A DNA stretch of 64,000 bases from Marinobacter sp. F4206 (GTDB taxonomy: Bacteria > Pseudomonadota > Gammaproteobacteria > Pseudomonadales > Oleiphilaceae): NCBI RefSeq assembly GCF_019392195.1, contig NZ_JAHXKI010000002.1, positions 124,001 through 188,000 on the forward strand. The letters run 5' to 3'. The number at the start of each line of letters is the position of its first letter. Position 1 is the first letter of the stretch. This document shows positions 20,362-30,163 of the stretch, one piece after another. The notes beneath the pieces were generated by a model. That model saw only the letters and a list, made by a program, of their open reading frames with translations. It was not told the DNA's origin and did not search any database. A program made the translations under genes and the position numbers.

Positions 20362-20460
20362 GGCGACCGGACTCTACGCCCTATTCCGAGGCAAGATTAA
20401 CGGACCGTACCCTTACAAAGTAGAACAAAGTTCGAGATTTCAACTAGTTTTTACGAAATT

Positions 20461-21351
20461 TTATGTGGCCGCCTTCATTTCTGCCGGCTCTTTATAGGTC
20501 TCCAGGCGCTTTAACCAGCCGTTGAGCCACCGTTCTCTCTCAATGGGATTTTCGGCATTTTCCGCCCGGCGCTTCAACACATATCCGGCAGCTTCCCGGA
20601 AACTCGCCAGGGTGGACTGTCCACCGGCCTCCCTTTCCATGGCAAGCAGAACCTGGAGCAGCCCCCACCCCTGCCCCTTGTAGCGTTCTGTCTGGGACAG
20701 GCCTTCACCTTTGAAATTGACGTAATCCATCAAAGCATAGATTCCGCCGGGTGTAGCGGTTAATGCCTTGAGACGACTCTGCACGGCTTCACGCTGCCCC
20801 TTGGGCGCCGCTGCAACAACATCGTTCAGTGACTGCCTGGCTCGCCGGACAATGAACTCTGCCTGCAGCCCCTGGGTGCCCGCAAGGAATTCCCGCAGTT
20901 CCGCCACTTCGACCGAATCCTGGCCGGCCAAAAACGCCTCGCGGTCCGGCCAGGGTGCGTCAAACGGTTCGAGTTCCCGCAACCACTCCGGCACGGACGC
21001 CTGACGCTGCTTCATGTACTGAATCAACGCGGGAAAACTCTCAACAAACCGGCCCTCGATGCCCTCGGGGTACCAGATGAAATGGCCGATACCCAATGAC
21101 GGGAATTTTTCCCCCTCGTTCCAGTGCACCAGGCAGTCGAACTGGCCCGCACATTCGTTGCGAAATATCTGTGCGCCGACCCAGTCCATCTGGGCCGCTT
21201 CAAGCGTTATCGAAATATCCGGCTCGTCGGATTCAGCCTCAGCATCGGCCTGCATCGCAGCCGGCTGATCGGTCGCCTTCTCCGGCGTATCGCAACCACC
21301 CAGTATCAGAATCGCAATTGCGAAAAAACACACTCTCATTGCCACTGCCAC
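20461..21351 (-). CDS. Uncharacterised lipoprotein, possible lysozyme-like fold
   Basis: Not recognised as a named gene. Its 296 residues start with a lipoprotein signal (MAVAMRVCFFAIAILILGGC, lipid Cys20), then an acidic low-complexity linker to about residue 45. The folded part has NECAGQFDCLVHWNEGE (Glu66) followed by SLGIGHFIWYPEG (86-98), reminiscent of the Glu and T-I-G-x-G-H motifs of GH24 lysozymes. Later it has MDYVNFKGEG and RYKGQGWGLLQVL. A cell-wall role would be inference. The GTG at 21351 has an AGAGGTG site; ATG at 21339 is an alternative. It stands alone, with its own strand orientation, downstream of the divergent panE-like gene. Confidence 0.8.
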   Translation of the reverse strand: MAVAMRVCFFAIAILILGGCDTPEKATDQPAAMQADAEAESDEPDISITLEAAQMDWVGAQIFRNECAGQFDCLVHWNEGEKFPSLGIGHFIWYPEGIEGRFVESFPALIQYMKQRQASVPEWLRELEPFDAPWPDREAFLAGQDSVEVAELREFLAGTQGLQAEFIVRRARQSLNDVVAAAPKGQREAVQSRLKALTATPGGIYALMDYVNFKGEGLSQTERYKGQGWGLLQVLLAMEREAGGQSTLASFREAAGYVLKRRAENAENPIERERWLNGWLKRLETYKEPAEMKAAT

Positions 21352-21546
21352 GAAAACACCTCTTCATCTGCACCAGCCGGGAGCAATCGAAACAGGCTCC
21401 CGATCGAAATTCGAACGTCTTAGTATGGAACAGACCCAGCCTGCCGGGGGCGAAGTTTGGCTTACGAAATGGAAATAAACCGGATTGACTTAGCTTGACA
21501 CTGCAGACAGTCTTCACTTTGTCGTCGCAAAATTAACGGATCTGTC

Positions 21547-22602
21547 ATGATAAGAGCTGCATCTTCTCCCGATTCCTCAAGACTTCGCATTGCAGTATTC
21601 GGGGCCGGCAGTGTTGGGTGTTATATAGGCGGCCGGTTGATTTCCGGAGGCGCCGAGGTGGTTATGATTGGCCGGTCTCGCATGCGTCAGACCCTGACCG
21701 ATCACCCGCTGGTACTGACGGATTTCGAGGGGTTCGCGTTCGAGACCGTGCTCACTCCCGAGCAGTTCACAGAAGATGCCGCGCAAGCCGCCAACGCCGA
21801 TCTTGTCCTGATCACAGTAAAATCGGCAGCTACCGCCGATGCAGCAAAATCTCTCGCCAAATACCTCAGACCCGGCACCCCGGTGGTCAGTCTGCAAAAC
21901 GGTATTTCCAATGCGGAGGAAATTCGCAGGCACCTCCCCGATGCCCGGGTGTGCGCCGGCATGATTCCGTTCAACGTCGTCCAGAAAAGCCCGGGACACT
22001 TTCACCATGGCACCGAAGGCCATCTGATGGCGGCCCACGATGACAGCCTTGGTGCCTTTCTGCCCTTGTTCGAACAATGCGGCCTGCCACTTGAGCTGCG
22101 CGATGACATGACATCGGTCATGTGGTCCAAGTTGTTGCTTAACCTGAACAACCCGATCAACGCGCTCTCCAATGTACCATTGCTGGAAGAGTTGTCCGAC
22201 CGTTCCTATCGACGCTGCCTGGCGGCGGCGCAGCGTGAAACCCTGGAGCTGATGCAGAAGGCAGGCATAGAAACGGTCCAGCTCACGGCCATTCCCATGC
22301 GCCTGGTGCCCGTTGTGATGAGTCTTCCGGACTGGCTGTTCAAGCATCTGGCCAGTCGCATGCTGGCCATAGACCCGATCGCCCGCTCCTCGATGTGGGA
22401 GGATCTGGAGGCCGGCCGAGCCACCGAGGTGGACTGGATCAACGGCGAAGTGGTGAGACTGGCCGAATCCATGCATAGCTCGGCACCGGTGAACAGGCGC
22501 CTGACCGAACTGGTGCATGAGTGTGAGAACACCCGTCGGCGGTGGCCGGGCGATGAGCTGCTGGCCGAACTTCGTGCTGCCAAGGCCGGGGCAGCAGCCT
22601 GA
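21547..22602 (+). CDS. panE: 2-dehydropantoate 2-reductase (ketopantoate reductase family)
   Basis: NADPH-dependent reductase of the pantothenate/CoA pathway. Its 351 residues show the Rossmann motif AVFGAGSVGCYIGGRL (about 16-31), VSLQNGISNAEEI (about 117-129), and the catalytic-Lys region MWSKLLLNLNNPINAL (about 194-209) with the N-x-x-N-P-I signature. It is some 45 residues longer than E. coli PanE, mostly at the N-terminus and C-terminus, and several paralogues exist in such genomes. The exact substrate is therefore not certain. Confidence 0.85.
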   Translation: MIRAASSPDSSRLRIAVFGAGSVGCYIGGRLISGGAEVVMIGRSRMRQTLTDHPLVLTDFEGFAFETVLTPEQFTEDAAQAANADLVLITVKSAATADAAKSLAKYLRPGTPVVSLQNGISNAEEIRRHLPDARVCAGMIPFNVVQKSPGHFHHGTEGHLMAAHDDSLGAFLPLFEQCGLPLELRDDMTSVMWSKLLLNLNNPINALSNVPLLEELSDRSYRRCLAAAQRETLELMQKAGIETVQLTAIPMRLVPVVMSLPDWLFKHLASRMLAIDPIARSSMWEDLEAGRATEVDWINGEVVRLAESMHSSAPVNRRLTELVHECENTRRRWPGDELLAELRAAKAGAAA

Positions 22603-22629
22603 CCCCGACCAAGGACTGAGTCGATCGAA

Positions 22630-23022
22630 TCAGTCGATCAGATGCTCGGACAGTTTCTCGCGGATTGGGTCCGGAATCGGCAAGGCTTTCTCGCTGTCGT
22701 AATCGAAGTGGATAAGCACCGCCGTGCCGCGGGCAATCGGCTTGCCGTTCTGCCAGGCCTCCTGAACTACATGAAAGGACGAATTGCCGATCTTGCCGAT
22801 GCCGGTGCGGATCAGCACCGGCATATGCCAGTAACTCTGGGCCAACAGGTCGATCTCGAGCCGGGCAATGATCAGCGGCCAGGCTTTCACATCGAGGCTG
22901 GGGTGAAATATCTTGAAAACCGGCGTTCGCGCCTGTTCGAACCAGATGGGCAGCGCAGTGTTGCTGATGTGCCCCAGGGCATCGGTGTCGCTGAAACGGG
23001 GCTCAATTTCCAGTTGAAACAT
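22630..23022 (-). CDS. Acyl-CoA thioesterase, 4-hydroxybenzoyl-CoA thioesterase (YbgC/FcbC) family
   Basis: Hot-dog-fold thioesterase of 130 residues. The motif RFSDTDALGHISNTALPIWFE (about 9-29) carries the family's catalytic Asp and His-containing turn. The substrate acyl group cannot be read from sequence. The ATG at 23022 has an AGGAAAA site. Converges on panE with a 27-nt gap in which I see no clear terminator. Confidence 0.88.
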   Translation of the reverse strand: MFQLEIEPRFSDTDALGHISNTALPIWFEQARTPVFKIFHPSLDVKAWPLIIARLEIDLLAQSYWHMPVLIRTGIGKIGNSSFHVVQEAWQNGKPIARGTAVLIHFDYDSEKALPIPDPIREKLSEHLID

Positions 23023-23126
23023 AGGATTTTCCTATTGCGAAAACCCGCCACTATACACCGATCCGGAGTATCCTCGGAATGCCAGGAATTGCGACGTTGG
23101 TATGCCTTGTCGACCACCGGGCACGA

Positions 23127-24695
23127 TCAGCGCGCCGGTGTCACTCGGAGGATCTGTCCCTGCGGGCTATCCGTCAGCAGGTAGACGGCCCCGTCCGGGC
23201 CAGTGACCACGTCCCGGATCCTCGCGCCCAGCTCTTTGAACAACGTTTCCTCGTCGCGCGCCTGACCATCCCTCAACTCGACCCGGTGCACGCTCCGGTC
23301 GGCCAGCGCGCCCACCAGCAGATCGCCCTGCCAGTGCGGGAAAAGCGCGCCCCGGTAACGGGCCATTCCGGAGGGCGCGATCGATGGGGTCCACTGCAGC
23401 AGAGGCTGCTCCATGCTCGCACGGCGGGTGAACGGGGTCACCATGGCGCCGGTGTAATCAAGGCCATAGCTGATCACCGGCCAGCCGTAATTGTTACCGG
23501 GCTCAATCAGGTTGATTTCGTCGCCCCCCCGGGGACCGTGCTCGTGAATCAGCAATAATTGCTCGACGGGATCGTAAACCAGGCCCTGAACATTACGATG
23601 CCCGTAGCTATAGATCTCCGGACGCGCTTCCGGGGTTGCCACAAAGGGATTGTCGTCAGGAACTGTGCCATCGGGCATGAGGCGAACAATACTGCCCAGG
23701 TGACTGGAGAGGTTCTGGGCCTGCTCGCGGTAGTCGAAACCATCTCCCAGAGTCACGATCAGCGAACCATCCGGTAGCCAGGCCATGCGCCCACCGTAGT
23801 GTGCGTCGCCCTCTTTGGCCGGCATCGCCCTGAAGATCTCGGCAACGGCGGTGAGACGACCATGGATCAGCTGCCCACGGCTCACGCACAAATGGTTCGC
23901 CGCTGCCGAACCGCAGGCATAGGAGAGAAAAACCAGACCATCATCAGAGAAGTCTGGCGAGATCACCACGTCAAATAGCCCGGCCTGCCCCGAACTGAAG
24001 ACCTCGGGCACACCGGCCACAGGTTCTGGCTGTACTTCGCCAGCTTCGGAGAGCAGCTGCAACCGCCCTGGGCGCTCGGTCACGAGGGCGCGACCGTCCG
24101 GGAGAAACACCAGGGACCAGGGGTGTTCAAGTCCACCGGCATAAACCTGCACATTATAGTCGCCCGGGGTCTGCGCCAATGCGTCTGATCCGGGCCATAT
24201 CATGCCGGCAGCGAGCACCAGCGCCAGTGTGGGTCCGGCGGAGTAGCCAGCGTCGGTCCGCCGGTTCGCCGCCGTCAGCCAGGCGAACAGCCAGCCCGAA
24301 CAGGCCGCCGTCAATAACATGACCAGCAGGCCGTCCGGCGTGCGGGTTGCCGCAATCAGGGTTGGCATCGGTGCCAGCGCATTGACCACAGTCAGCGTTA
24401 CCCAAAGACCAACCCCACCGCCAAGGGCGTGAAACGGAGCCCGGGCCCCGAATCCGAGCAGCTTCAGCATCAAGCCGGTAATCAAAGTGGATGCCAGAAA
24501 ACTGAAACCGAACACCACGGCGTAGAGGGGCGCAAAATGCAGCAGATCCTGGATCGTCGTCGATACCCGGGTGCTCAGATCGATATCGACTCCCAGCTCC
24601 TGGAGCGCGAGCAAGTTGAACTGCGTCTGCACCACGCTGCCCAACACGGTCCCAACCAACAGGGCGATGACAAAACCAACCACCACCCGTTTCAC
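23127..24695 (-). CDS. PQQ-dependent sugar dehydrogenase-like protein with an N-terminal membrane module
   Basis: Six-bladed beta-propeller of the glucose/sorbosone dehydrogenase family, probably facing the periplasm and oxidising an aldose. From the GTG at 24695, with GGAAGGA 6 nt upstream, it is 522 residues. Five hydrophobic segments lie near 3-24, 54-81, 90-109, 121-142 and 151-174; the last looks like a former signal peptide ending DALAQ. The propeller follows: LEHPWSLVFLPDGRALVTERP, HYGGRMAWLPDGSL, YSYGHRNVQGL and HEHGPRGGDEINLI. A TTG at 24743 would lengthen it. The fused membrane part is unusual; most homologues are soluble periplasmic. Confidence 0.82.
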   Translation of the reverse strand: MKRVVVGFVIALLVGTVLGSVVQTQFNLLALQELGVDIDLSTRVSTTIQDLLHFAPLYAVVFGFSFLASTLITGLMLKLLGFGARAPFHALGGGVGLWVTLTVVNALAPMPTLIAATRTPDGLLVMLLTAACSGWLFAWLTAANRRTDAGYSAGPTLALVLAAGMIWPGSDALAQTPGDYNVQVYAGGLEHPWSLVFLPDGRALVTERPGRLQLLSEAGEVQPEPVAGVPEVFSSGQAGLFDVVISPDFSDDGLVFLSYACGSAAANHLCVSRGQLIHGRLTAVAEIFRAMPAKEGDAHYGGRMAWLPDGSLIVTLGDGFDYREQAQNLSSHLGSIVRLMPDGTVPDDNPFVATPEARPEIYSYGHRNVQGLVYDPVEQLLLIHEHGPRGGDEINLIEPGNNYGWPVISYGLDYTGAMVTPFTRRASMEQPLLQWTPSIAPSGMARYRGALFPHWQGDLLVGALADRSVHRVELRDGQARDEETLFKELGARIRDVVTGPDGAVYLLTDSPQGQILRVTPAR

Positions 24696-24774
24696 TCTAA
24701 GTCCTTCCACATCATTCCCTTTCAAACGGATTCGCCAATACAACGACTATAGCGACCCTGCCGGGAAATACATC

Positions 24775-24807
24775 AAAGAAAAACCCCGGGCTTTCGCTCC
24801 GGGGTTT
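24775..24807 (-). terminator. Intrinsic terminator after fpr
   Basis: Minus strand AAACCCCGG/CCGGGGTTT, 9 bp with a 9-nt loop, followed by TTTTTCTTTG. It separates fpr from the dehydrogenase gene. Confidence 0.85.
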
Positions 24808-24841
24808 CCTCGGTGAACACCTTATCGAAATGTCGGGCGGG

Positions 24842-25612
24842 TTACTGCTCGACGAAGGCCCGCTCAATCACGAAATGGCCCATGTCACCACCGCGCGCTT
24901 CCTTGAAGCCCATTTTGTTGAGAATGGCACAGGTGTCCTTGAGCATGCTGGGGCTGCCACAGATCATGAAGCGGTCGTTCTCCAGATCGAAATCCGGGAG
25001 GCCGAGATCACGGGTAATCTTGCCATTTTCCATGGCATCGGTCAGACGGCCCTGATTGCGGAAGTCCTCACGCGTCACCGTCGGGTAGTACTCCAACTTG
25101 CCTTTGACCATTTCACCGAAAAACTCGTTCTCCGGCAGCTCTTCGATCTCATTCTGATAAGCCAGCTCAGAGACATAACGGACGCCGTGGGTAAGGATCA
25201 CCTTGTCAAACGCCTCGTACACCTCGGGATCCTTGATGATGCTCATGAACGGCGCAAGACCTGTGCCTGTGCTGATCAGCCACAGATTCTTGCCAGGCAA
25301 CAGGTTGTCGAGGACCAGAGTGCCGGTGGGCTTCCGACTGACCAGGATTTCATCGCCAACCTGAATTTTCTGAAGCCGCGAGGTCAGCGGACCGTCCTGA
25401 ACCTTGATCGAGAAAAACTCCAGCTCTTCCTCGTAATTCGCACTGGCAATACTGTAGGCGCGCATCAGAGGCTTGCCGTCAGTTTCCAGGCCAATCATCA
25501 CGAAATGGCCGTTCTTGAAACGGAACCCCGGGTCGCGGCTGGTCTTGAAGCTGAACAGGGTATCGTTCCAGTGGTGTACGCTGGTCACTGTTTCTTTAAT
25601 CAGGTTGCTCAT
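24842..25612 (-). CDS. fpr: Ferredoxin--NADP+ reductase
   Basis: FAD enzyme moving electrons between NADPH and ferredoxin or flavodoxin, used for Fe-S repair and oxidative stress. Its 256 residues show the FAD site MRAYSIASANYEEELEFFS (about 50-68), the NADP site ISTGTGLAPFMSI (about 113-125), and CGSPSMLKD. Subclass-II bacterial length, with the tail ending AFVEQ. Divergent from a FinR-like regulator 142 nt away, as in Pseudomonas where FinR controls fpr. Confidence 0.95.
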   Translation of the reverse strand: MSNLIKETVTSVHHWNDTLFSFKTSRDPGFRFKNGHFVMIGLETDGKPLMRAYSIASANYEEELEFFSIKVQDGPLTSRLQKIQVGDEILVSRKPTGTLVLDNLLPGKNLWLISTGTGLAPFMSIIKDPEVYEAFDKVILTHGVRYVSELAYQNEIEELPENEFFGEMVKGKLEYYPTVTREDFRNQGRLTDAMENGKITRDLGLPDFDLENDRFMICGSPSMLKDTCAILNKMGFKEARGGDMGHFVIERAFVEQ

Positions 25613-25754
25613 GTAAACCTCGTCCTGTTCGGATCGCTTTTTACTGCGAATGTTTCAACTTTGAATTGCACAAAGTGTAACCCACCACTAACCTATCGGG
25701 AAAATGGGATATTCTCATAACCTTATTCGAGCGAGTCGATTAGAGCGTTTTCTT

Positions 25755-26636
25755 ATGAAATACAGTTTTCGCCAGCTGGAGGTTTTTCTCGCCGCTGCGC
25801 ACTTCCAGAACATTACCCGGGCCGCCGAATCCCTCGCCATGTCCCAGTCCGCCGCCAGCAGTGCGTTGAAGGAGCTGGAAAACCAGTTCGACATCCAGCT
25901 GTTCGATCGTGTGGGCAAACGCCTTCAGTTAAATGAACTCGGCCGACTCTACCGCCCCAAGGTGGAGGCGGTGCTGGCCCAGGCCAACGAACTGGAGCAG
26001 GCGTTCAGCAAGCACACTGAGGTTGGCGCATTGAAAGTCGGCGCCACCCTCACTATCGGAAACTATCTGGCGGTGGGCGTGATGGCCCAATATATGAACA
26101 CCCCGACCCACCCACGGGTATCCCTGGAAGTTGCCAACACCAGTACGATTGCACGCCGGGTCCGGGATTTCGAACTCGACATCGGCCTGATCGAGGGCGA
26201 GCTGCAATCCTCCGAACTGGAGGTGTTGCCCTGGCGTGGCGACGAGCTGGTGGTGTTCTGCTCCCCCAGCCACCCGCTGGCCGAAAAACAGTCACTGACC
26301 GATGACGATTTACGTCAAGCAACCTGGATCATGCGCGAACAGGGCTCAGGTACACGGCAAAGCTTCGAACGCGGGATGCATGGCCTGCTGTCTGATCTGA
26401 ACGTGCTACTGGAACTGGAGCACACGGAAGCGATAAAACGCGCGGTGGAAACCAATCTGGGAATCGGATGCCTGTCCGAGGTGGTTCTCGAGGATGCCTT
26501 CCGGCGGGGCAGTCTGGTTCCTCTGAAAGTTCCGGAGCACCGGCAGTTCGATCGCCAGTTTTACTTCATCCTGCACAAGCAGAAATACCGGAGTGCCGGC
26601 ATTGATGCCTGGATGGAGCTGTGCCGGAAGCTCTGA
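25755..26636 (+). CDS. finR: LysR-family regulator, FinR-like
   Basis: Transcription factor of 293 residues from the ATG at 25755 (MKYSFRQLEVFLAAAHFQN). The winged helix-turn-helix is ITRAAESLAMSQSAASSALKELENQF (about 18-43), and a periplasmic-binding-like effector domain follows. The divergent position next to fpr is the finR arrangement of Pseudomonas, where it activates fpr under superoxide stress. The regulatory target here is inferred from that context. Confidence 0.88.
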   Translation: MKYSFRQLEVFLAAAHFQNITRAAESLAMSQSAASSALKELENQFDIQLFDRVGKRLQLNELGRLYRPKVEAVLAQANELEQAFSKHTEVGALKVGATLTIGNYLAVGVMAQYMNTPTHPRVSLEVANTSTIARRVRDFELDIGLIEGELQSSELEVLPWRGDELVVFCSPSHPLAEKQSLTDDDLRQATWIMREQGSGTRQSFERGMHGLLSDLNVLLELEHTEAIKRAVETNLGIGCLSEVVLEDAFRRGSLVPLKVPEHRQFDRQFYFILHKQKYRSAGIDAWMELCRKL

Positions 26637-26637
26637 C

Positions 26638-27243
26638 TCAGTGCACAGGACCACTGTGGAAGCGGAATTCGGTGTCCGGCTCGGTAATCAGCCCGTGTTC
26701 AATCTGCAAAAACTGTCGCACCCGATCCGTTACCGGGCCGCCATTCGCCTGCTCCGCCAGGCCAAGGTAGTCCTGATAGTGACGGGCCTCGGATTTCAGA
26801 AGGCCATTGTAGAAATCCCCCAGCTTGTCATCCAGGTGCGGCGCCAGAATTGCGAACCGCTCACAGGACCGGGCCTCGATGATGGCACCAACGATCAGTA
26901 CATCGACGAGGCGCCCGGGATCTTCTGCCCTGACTTCCTGCCGCAACCCGGCGGCATAACGGGCCGGGGTCAGATGGCTGTAGTCCACACCGCGCTTTTT
27001 CATGATCGCCAGCACCTGCTCGAAATGGCGCAGTTCCTCCCGTGCCAGTCGGGACATCTTGTTTAGCAACTCGGTGTTGTCCACGTACCGATACATCAGG
27101 CTCAGGGCGGTGGAGGCGGCCTTTTTCTCGCAATGGGCATGGTCGATCAGCATCAGGTCCTGGTTGGCCAGGGCGTTCTCAATCCATTGTTGCGGGGTAC
27201 GGCACGGCAGAAAGTCGTGAATCTCTAGCAGGGCGTCGTTCAT
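26638..27243 (-). CDS. miaE: tRNA-(ms2io6A37) hydroxylase MiaE
   Basis: Non-haem di-iron enzyme that hydroxylates the isopentenyl group of ms2i6A at position 37 of tRNA. Its 201 residues from the ATG at 27243 (MNDALLEIHDFLPCRTPQQW) show ferritin-like metal ligands: HCEKKAASTA, EELRHFEQ (E-x-x-H) and KSEARHYQDYL. The longer open frame to 27315 is unlike the family. Its stop lies 1 nt from the finR-like stop on the other strand. Confidence 0.93.
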   Translation of the reverse strand: MNDALLEIHDFLPCRTPQQWIENALANQDLMLIDHAHCEKKAASTALSLMYRYVDNTELLNKMSRLAREELRHFEQVLAIMKKRGVDYSHLTPARYAAGLRQEVRAEDPGRLVDVLIVGAIIEARSCERFAILAPHLDDKLGDFYNGLLKSEARHYQDYLGLAEQANGGPVTDRVRQFLQIEHGLITEPDTEFRFHSGPVH

Positions 27244-27358
27244 GTCGTTACTACGGTGATGAATTGGCGGACGGGAGTATAACGCACTTACCAGATACCT
27301 CCGACCTCTGTCCAACTTAACTTTATAAGGGGTTTCCTATAGAATGCAGCGCCAGTTA

Positions 27359-27422
27359 GGGAGCCTCTGAATAAACCCCCAATGCCCGGCCCGGTGACTT
27401 GAGGCGTTATTCAGAGGCTCCC
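27359..27422. repeat. Perfect 16-bp inverted repeat in the acnB leader region
   Basis: GGGAGCCTCTGAATAA at 27359-27374 is exactly mirrored at 27407-27422, enclosing 32 nt. It lies about 80 nt before the acnB start and just beyond a possible -10 (TATAGA, 27339-27344). It could be an mRNA 5' hairpin or the ends of a tiny decayed mobile element. No open frame inside. Confidence 0.85.
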
Positions 27423-27500
27423 GTGGCCTTTCCGCCATAAAACTCCCGCCAGGCATGAAGCCAATGGCGCGGGACATTCCAACTGATGAGGGTCCATATC

Positions 27501-30095
27501 GTGTTAGAAGCCTATCGTGAACACGTTGCCGAACGTGAAGCCCTGGGTATTCCTCCCAAGCCCCTGAACGCCGAGCAGACCGCTGCTCTGGTTGAACTGC
27601 TGAAAAACCCGCCTGCGGGTGAGGAAGAAACCCTGGTTTACCTCCTGGAAAACCGCATTCCGCCGGGCGTGGACGAAGCCGCCTACGTGAAAGCAGCTTT
27701 CCTGACTGCCATTGTCAAAGGCGAAGCTTCCTCTCCCCTGCTGGACAAGCAAAAAGCGGTTCAGCTGCTGGGCATGATGCAGGGTGGCTACAACATCGCG
27801 ACCCTGGTTGACCTTCTCGACGATTCTGATCTGGCCGAACTGGCCGGCGAGCAGCTCAAGCGTACCCTGCTGATGTTCGATGCCTTCAACGATGTGAAGG
27901 AAAAGATGGACGCCGGCAACGCCGTCGCCAAGGCCGTTGTTGAATCCTGGGCCAACGCCGAGTGGTTCACCAACAAGAAGAAGGTTCCCGAGAGCACCAA
28001 GATGGTGGTCTTCAAGGTGACCGGTGAGACCAACACCGACGACCTGTCTCCGGCCCCGGATGCCTGGTCCCGTCCGGACATCCCGCTGCACGCCCGCGCT
28101 GCCTATAAAATGGAACGCGACGGCCTGAAGCCGGAAGAGCCGGGCGTTACCGGCCCGATGAGCCAGATCGACGAAATCAAGGCCAAGGGTCTGCCCGTCG
28201 CCTTCGTTGGCGATGTGGTCGGTACCGGCTCCTCACGTAAATCTGCCACCAACTCCGTTCTGTGGTTCTTCGGTGAAGACGTCCCGGGCGTACCGAACAA
28301 GCGAGCCGGTGGTGTCTGTATCGGTAACAAGGTTGCTCCGATCTTCTTCAACACCATGGAAGACGCGGGCGCCCTGGTATTCGAAGCGCCGGTCGACGAC
28401 CTGAACATGGGCGACGTCATCGACATCCGCCCCTACGAAGGCAAGATCCTGAACGAGGCTGGCGAGACCATCTCCGAGTTCGGTTTCAAGTCCGACGTAA
28501 TCCTGGACGAAGTTCAGGCCGGCGGTCGTATTCCGCTGATCATCGGTCGTGGCCTGACAGCCAAGGCGCGGGCAGCACTGGACATGGGTCCGACCGATCT
28601 GTTCCGCCTGCCGAAAGATCCGGAAGCCGGCACCAAGGGCTTCACTCTGGGTCAGAAGATGGTTGGCAAGGCCTGTGGACTGGAGGAAGGCAAAGGCGTT
28701 CGGCCCGGTACTTACTGCGAGCCGCACATGACCACCGTGGGCTCTCAGGATACCACCGGTCCGATGACCCGTGACGAGCTGAAAGACCTGGCGTGTCTGG
28801 GCTTCCAGGCCGACCTGGTGATGCAGTCTTTCTGTCACACCGCCGCGTACCCGAAGCCGGTCGACGTTGAAATGCAGCACACCATGCCGGACTTCATCCA
28901 GACTCGCGGCGGCGTCGCCCTGCGTCCGGGTGACGGCATCATCCACTCCTGGCTGAACCGCATGCTGCTGCCGGACACGGTTGGTACCGGTGGTGACTCC
29001 CACACCCGCTTCCCGATGGGCATCTCCTTCCCGGCCGGTTCCGGCCTGGTGGCGTTTGCGGCTGCTACCGGTGTTATGCCGCTGGATATGCCGGAATCCG
29101 TTCTGGTGCGCTTCAAGGGCGAAATGCAGCCGGGCATCACCCTGCGTGACCTGGTACACGCCATCCCGCTGTACGGCATCAAGCAAGGCATGCTGACCGT
29201 TGAGAAGAAAGGCAAGATCAACGAGTTCTCCGGTCGCATCCTGGAAATCGAAGGCCTTGAGCACCTGACCGTCGAGCAGGCGTTCGAGCTGTCCGACGCT
29301 TCTGCCGAGCGCTCCGCGGCCGGTTGTACCATCAACCTGTCTGAAGACTCCGTAGCCGAGTACCTGCGCTCCAACATTACCATGCTGCGCTGGATGATTG
29401 CCGAAGGTTACGGCGATCCACGCACCCTGGAACGTCGTGCTAAGCAGATGGAAGAGTGGATTGCCAATCCGAAGCTGATGCGTGCGGACAAAGACGCCGA
29501 GTACGCCCACGTGGTGGAAATCGATCTGGCTGACATCAAAGAGCCGATTGTATGCTGCCCGAACGATCCGGACGACGCCAAGTTCCTGTCCGAAGTCGCC
29601 GGCGACAAGGTCGACGAAGTGTTCATCGGTTCCTGCATGACCAACATCGGCCACTTCCGCGCCGCTGGCAAGCTGCTGGAGCAGAACAAAGAGCCCTTGA
29701 AGACCCGTCTGTGGATGTCACCACCCACCAAGATGGACCAGGCTCAGCTGATGGAAGAAGGTTACTTCAACACCTACGGCACTGCGGGCGTTCGTACCGA
29801 GATGCCGGGCTGCTCGCTCTGCATGGGTAACCAGGCTCGCGTAGCTGCCAAGAGCACCGTGCTGTCCACCTCCACCCGTAACTTCCCGAATCGTCTGGGC
29901 GATGGTGCCAATGTGTACCTGACCTCTGCGGAACTGGCTGCGGTTGGTGCGGTTCTGGGCAAACTCCCTTCTCCTCAGGAGTACATGGAGTACGCCAAGG
30001 ACCTGAACAGCATGTCGAAAGAGATCTACAAGTATCTCAACTTCGACCAGATGGAGAACTACACCAAGAAGGCTTCTGAAGCGAACGTCGCGTAA
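27501..30095 (+). CDS. acnB: Aconitate hydratase B
   Basis: TCA-cycle enzyme isomerising citrate and isocitrate through a 4Fe-4S cluster; AcnB proteins also act as iron-sensing RNA binders in some bacteria. From the GTG at 27501 ([16 protein letters not shown], like E. coli AcnB) it has 864 residues. Cluster cysteines are Cys712 (GSCMTN), Cys771 and Cys774 (PGCSLCMG). The N-terminal HEAT-like and swivel domains precede the catalytic core, as in AcnB. An earlier ATG at 27486 adds five residues only. Confidence 0.97.
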   Translation: MLEAYREHVAEREALGIPPKPLNAEQTAALVELLKNPPAGEEETLVYLLENRIPPGVDEAAYVKAAFLTAIVKGEASSPLLDKQKAVQLLGMMQGGYNIATLVDLLDDSDLAELAGEQLKRTLLMFDAFNDVKEKMDAGNAVAKAVVESWANAEWFTNKKKVPESTKMVVFKVTGETNTDDLSPAPDAWSRPDIPLHARAAYKMERDGLKPEEPGVTGPMSQIDEIKAKGLPVAFVGDVVGTGSSRKSATNSVLWFFGEDVPGVPNKRAGGVCIGNKVAPIFFNTMEDAGALVFEAPVDDLNMGDVIDIRPYEGKILNEAGETISEFGFKSDVILDEVQAGGRIPLIIGRGLTAKARAALDMGPTDLFRLPKDPEAGTKGFTLGQKMVGKACGLEEGKGVRPGTYCEPHMTTVGSQDTTGPMTRDELKDLACLGFQADLVMQSFCHTAAYPKPVDVEMQHTMPDFIQTRGGVALRPGDGIIHSWLNRMLLPDTVGTGGDSHTRFPMGISFPAGSGLVAFAAATGVMPLDMPESVLVRFKGEMQPGITLRDLVHAIPLYGIKQGMLTVEKKGKINEFSGRILEIEGLEHLTVEQAFELSDASAERSAAGCTINLSEDSVAEYLRSNITMLRWMIAEGYGDPRTLERRAKQMEEWIANPKLMRADKDAEYAHVVEIDLADIKEPIVCCPNDPDDAKFLSEVAGDKVDEVFIGSCMTNIGHFRAAGKLLEQNKEPLKTRLWMSPPTKMDQAQLMEEGYFNTYGTAGVRTEMPGCSLCMGNQARVAAKSTVLSTSTRNFPNRLGDGANVYLTSAELAAVGAVLGKLPSPQEYMEYAKDLNSMSKEIYKYLNFDQMENYTKKASEANVA

Positions 30096-30120
30096 ACTTC
30101 AGAACTTCAAGGTCTAGTCC

Positions 30121-30156
30121 CATGAAAAACGCCAGCCCTTGGGCTGGCGTTTTTTG
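30121..30156. terminator. Bidirectional terminator between acnB and the TauE/SafE gene
   Basis: Perfect 14-bp stem AAAAACGCCAGCCC/GGGCTGGCGTTTTT with a 2-nt loop (or a wider CCTTGG turn) and T-runs on both strands. Confidence 0.92.
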
Positions 30157-30163
30157 TTTCTGG

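Noticed and set aside
21577..22518. 313-codon minus-strand frame opposite panE
   Set aside because: Antisense shadow; the ketopantoate reductase motifs are clear on the plus strand.
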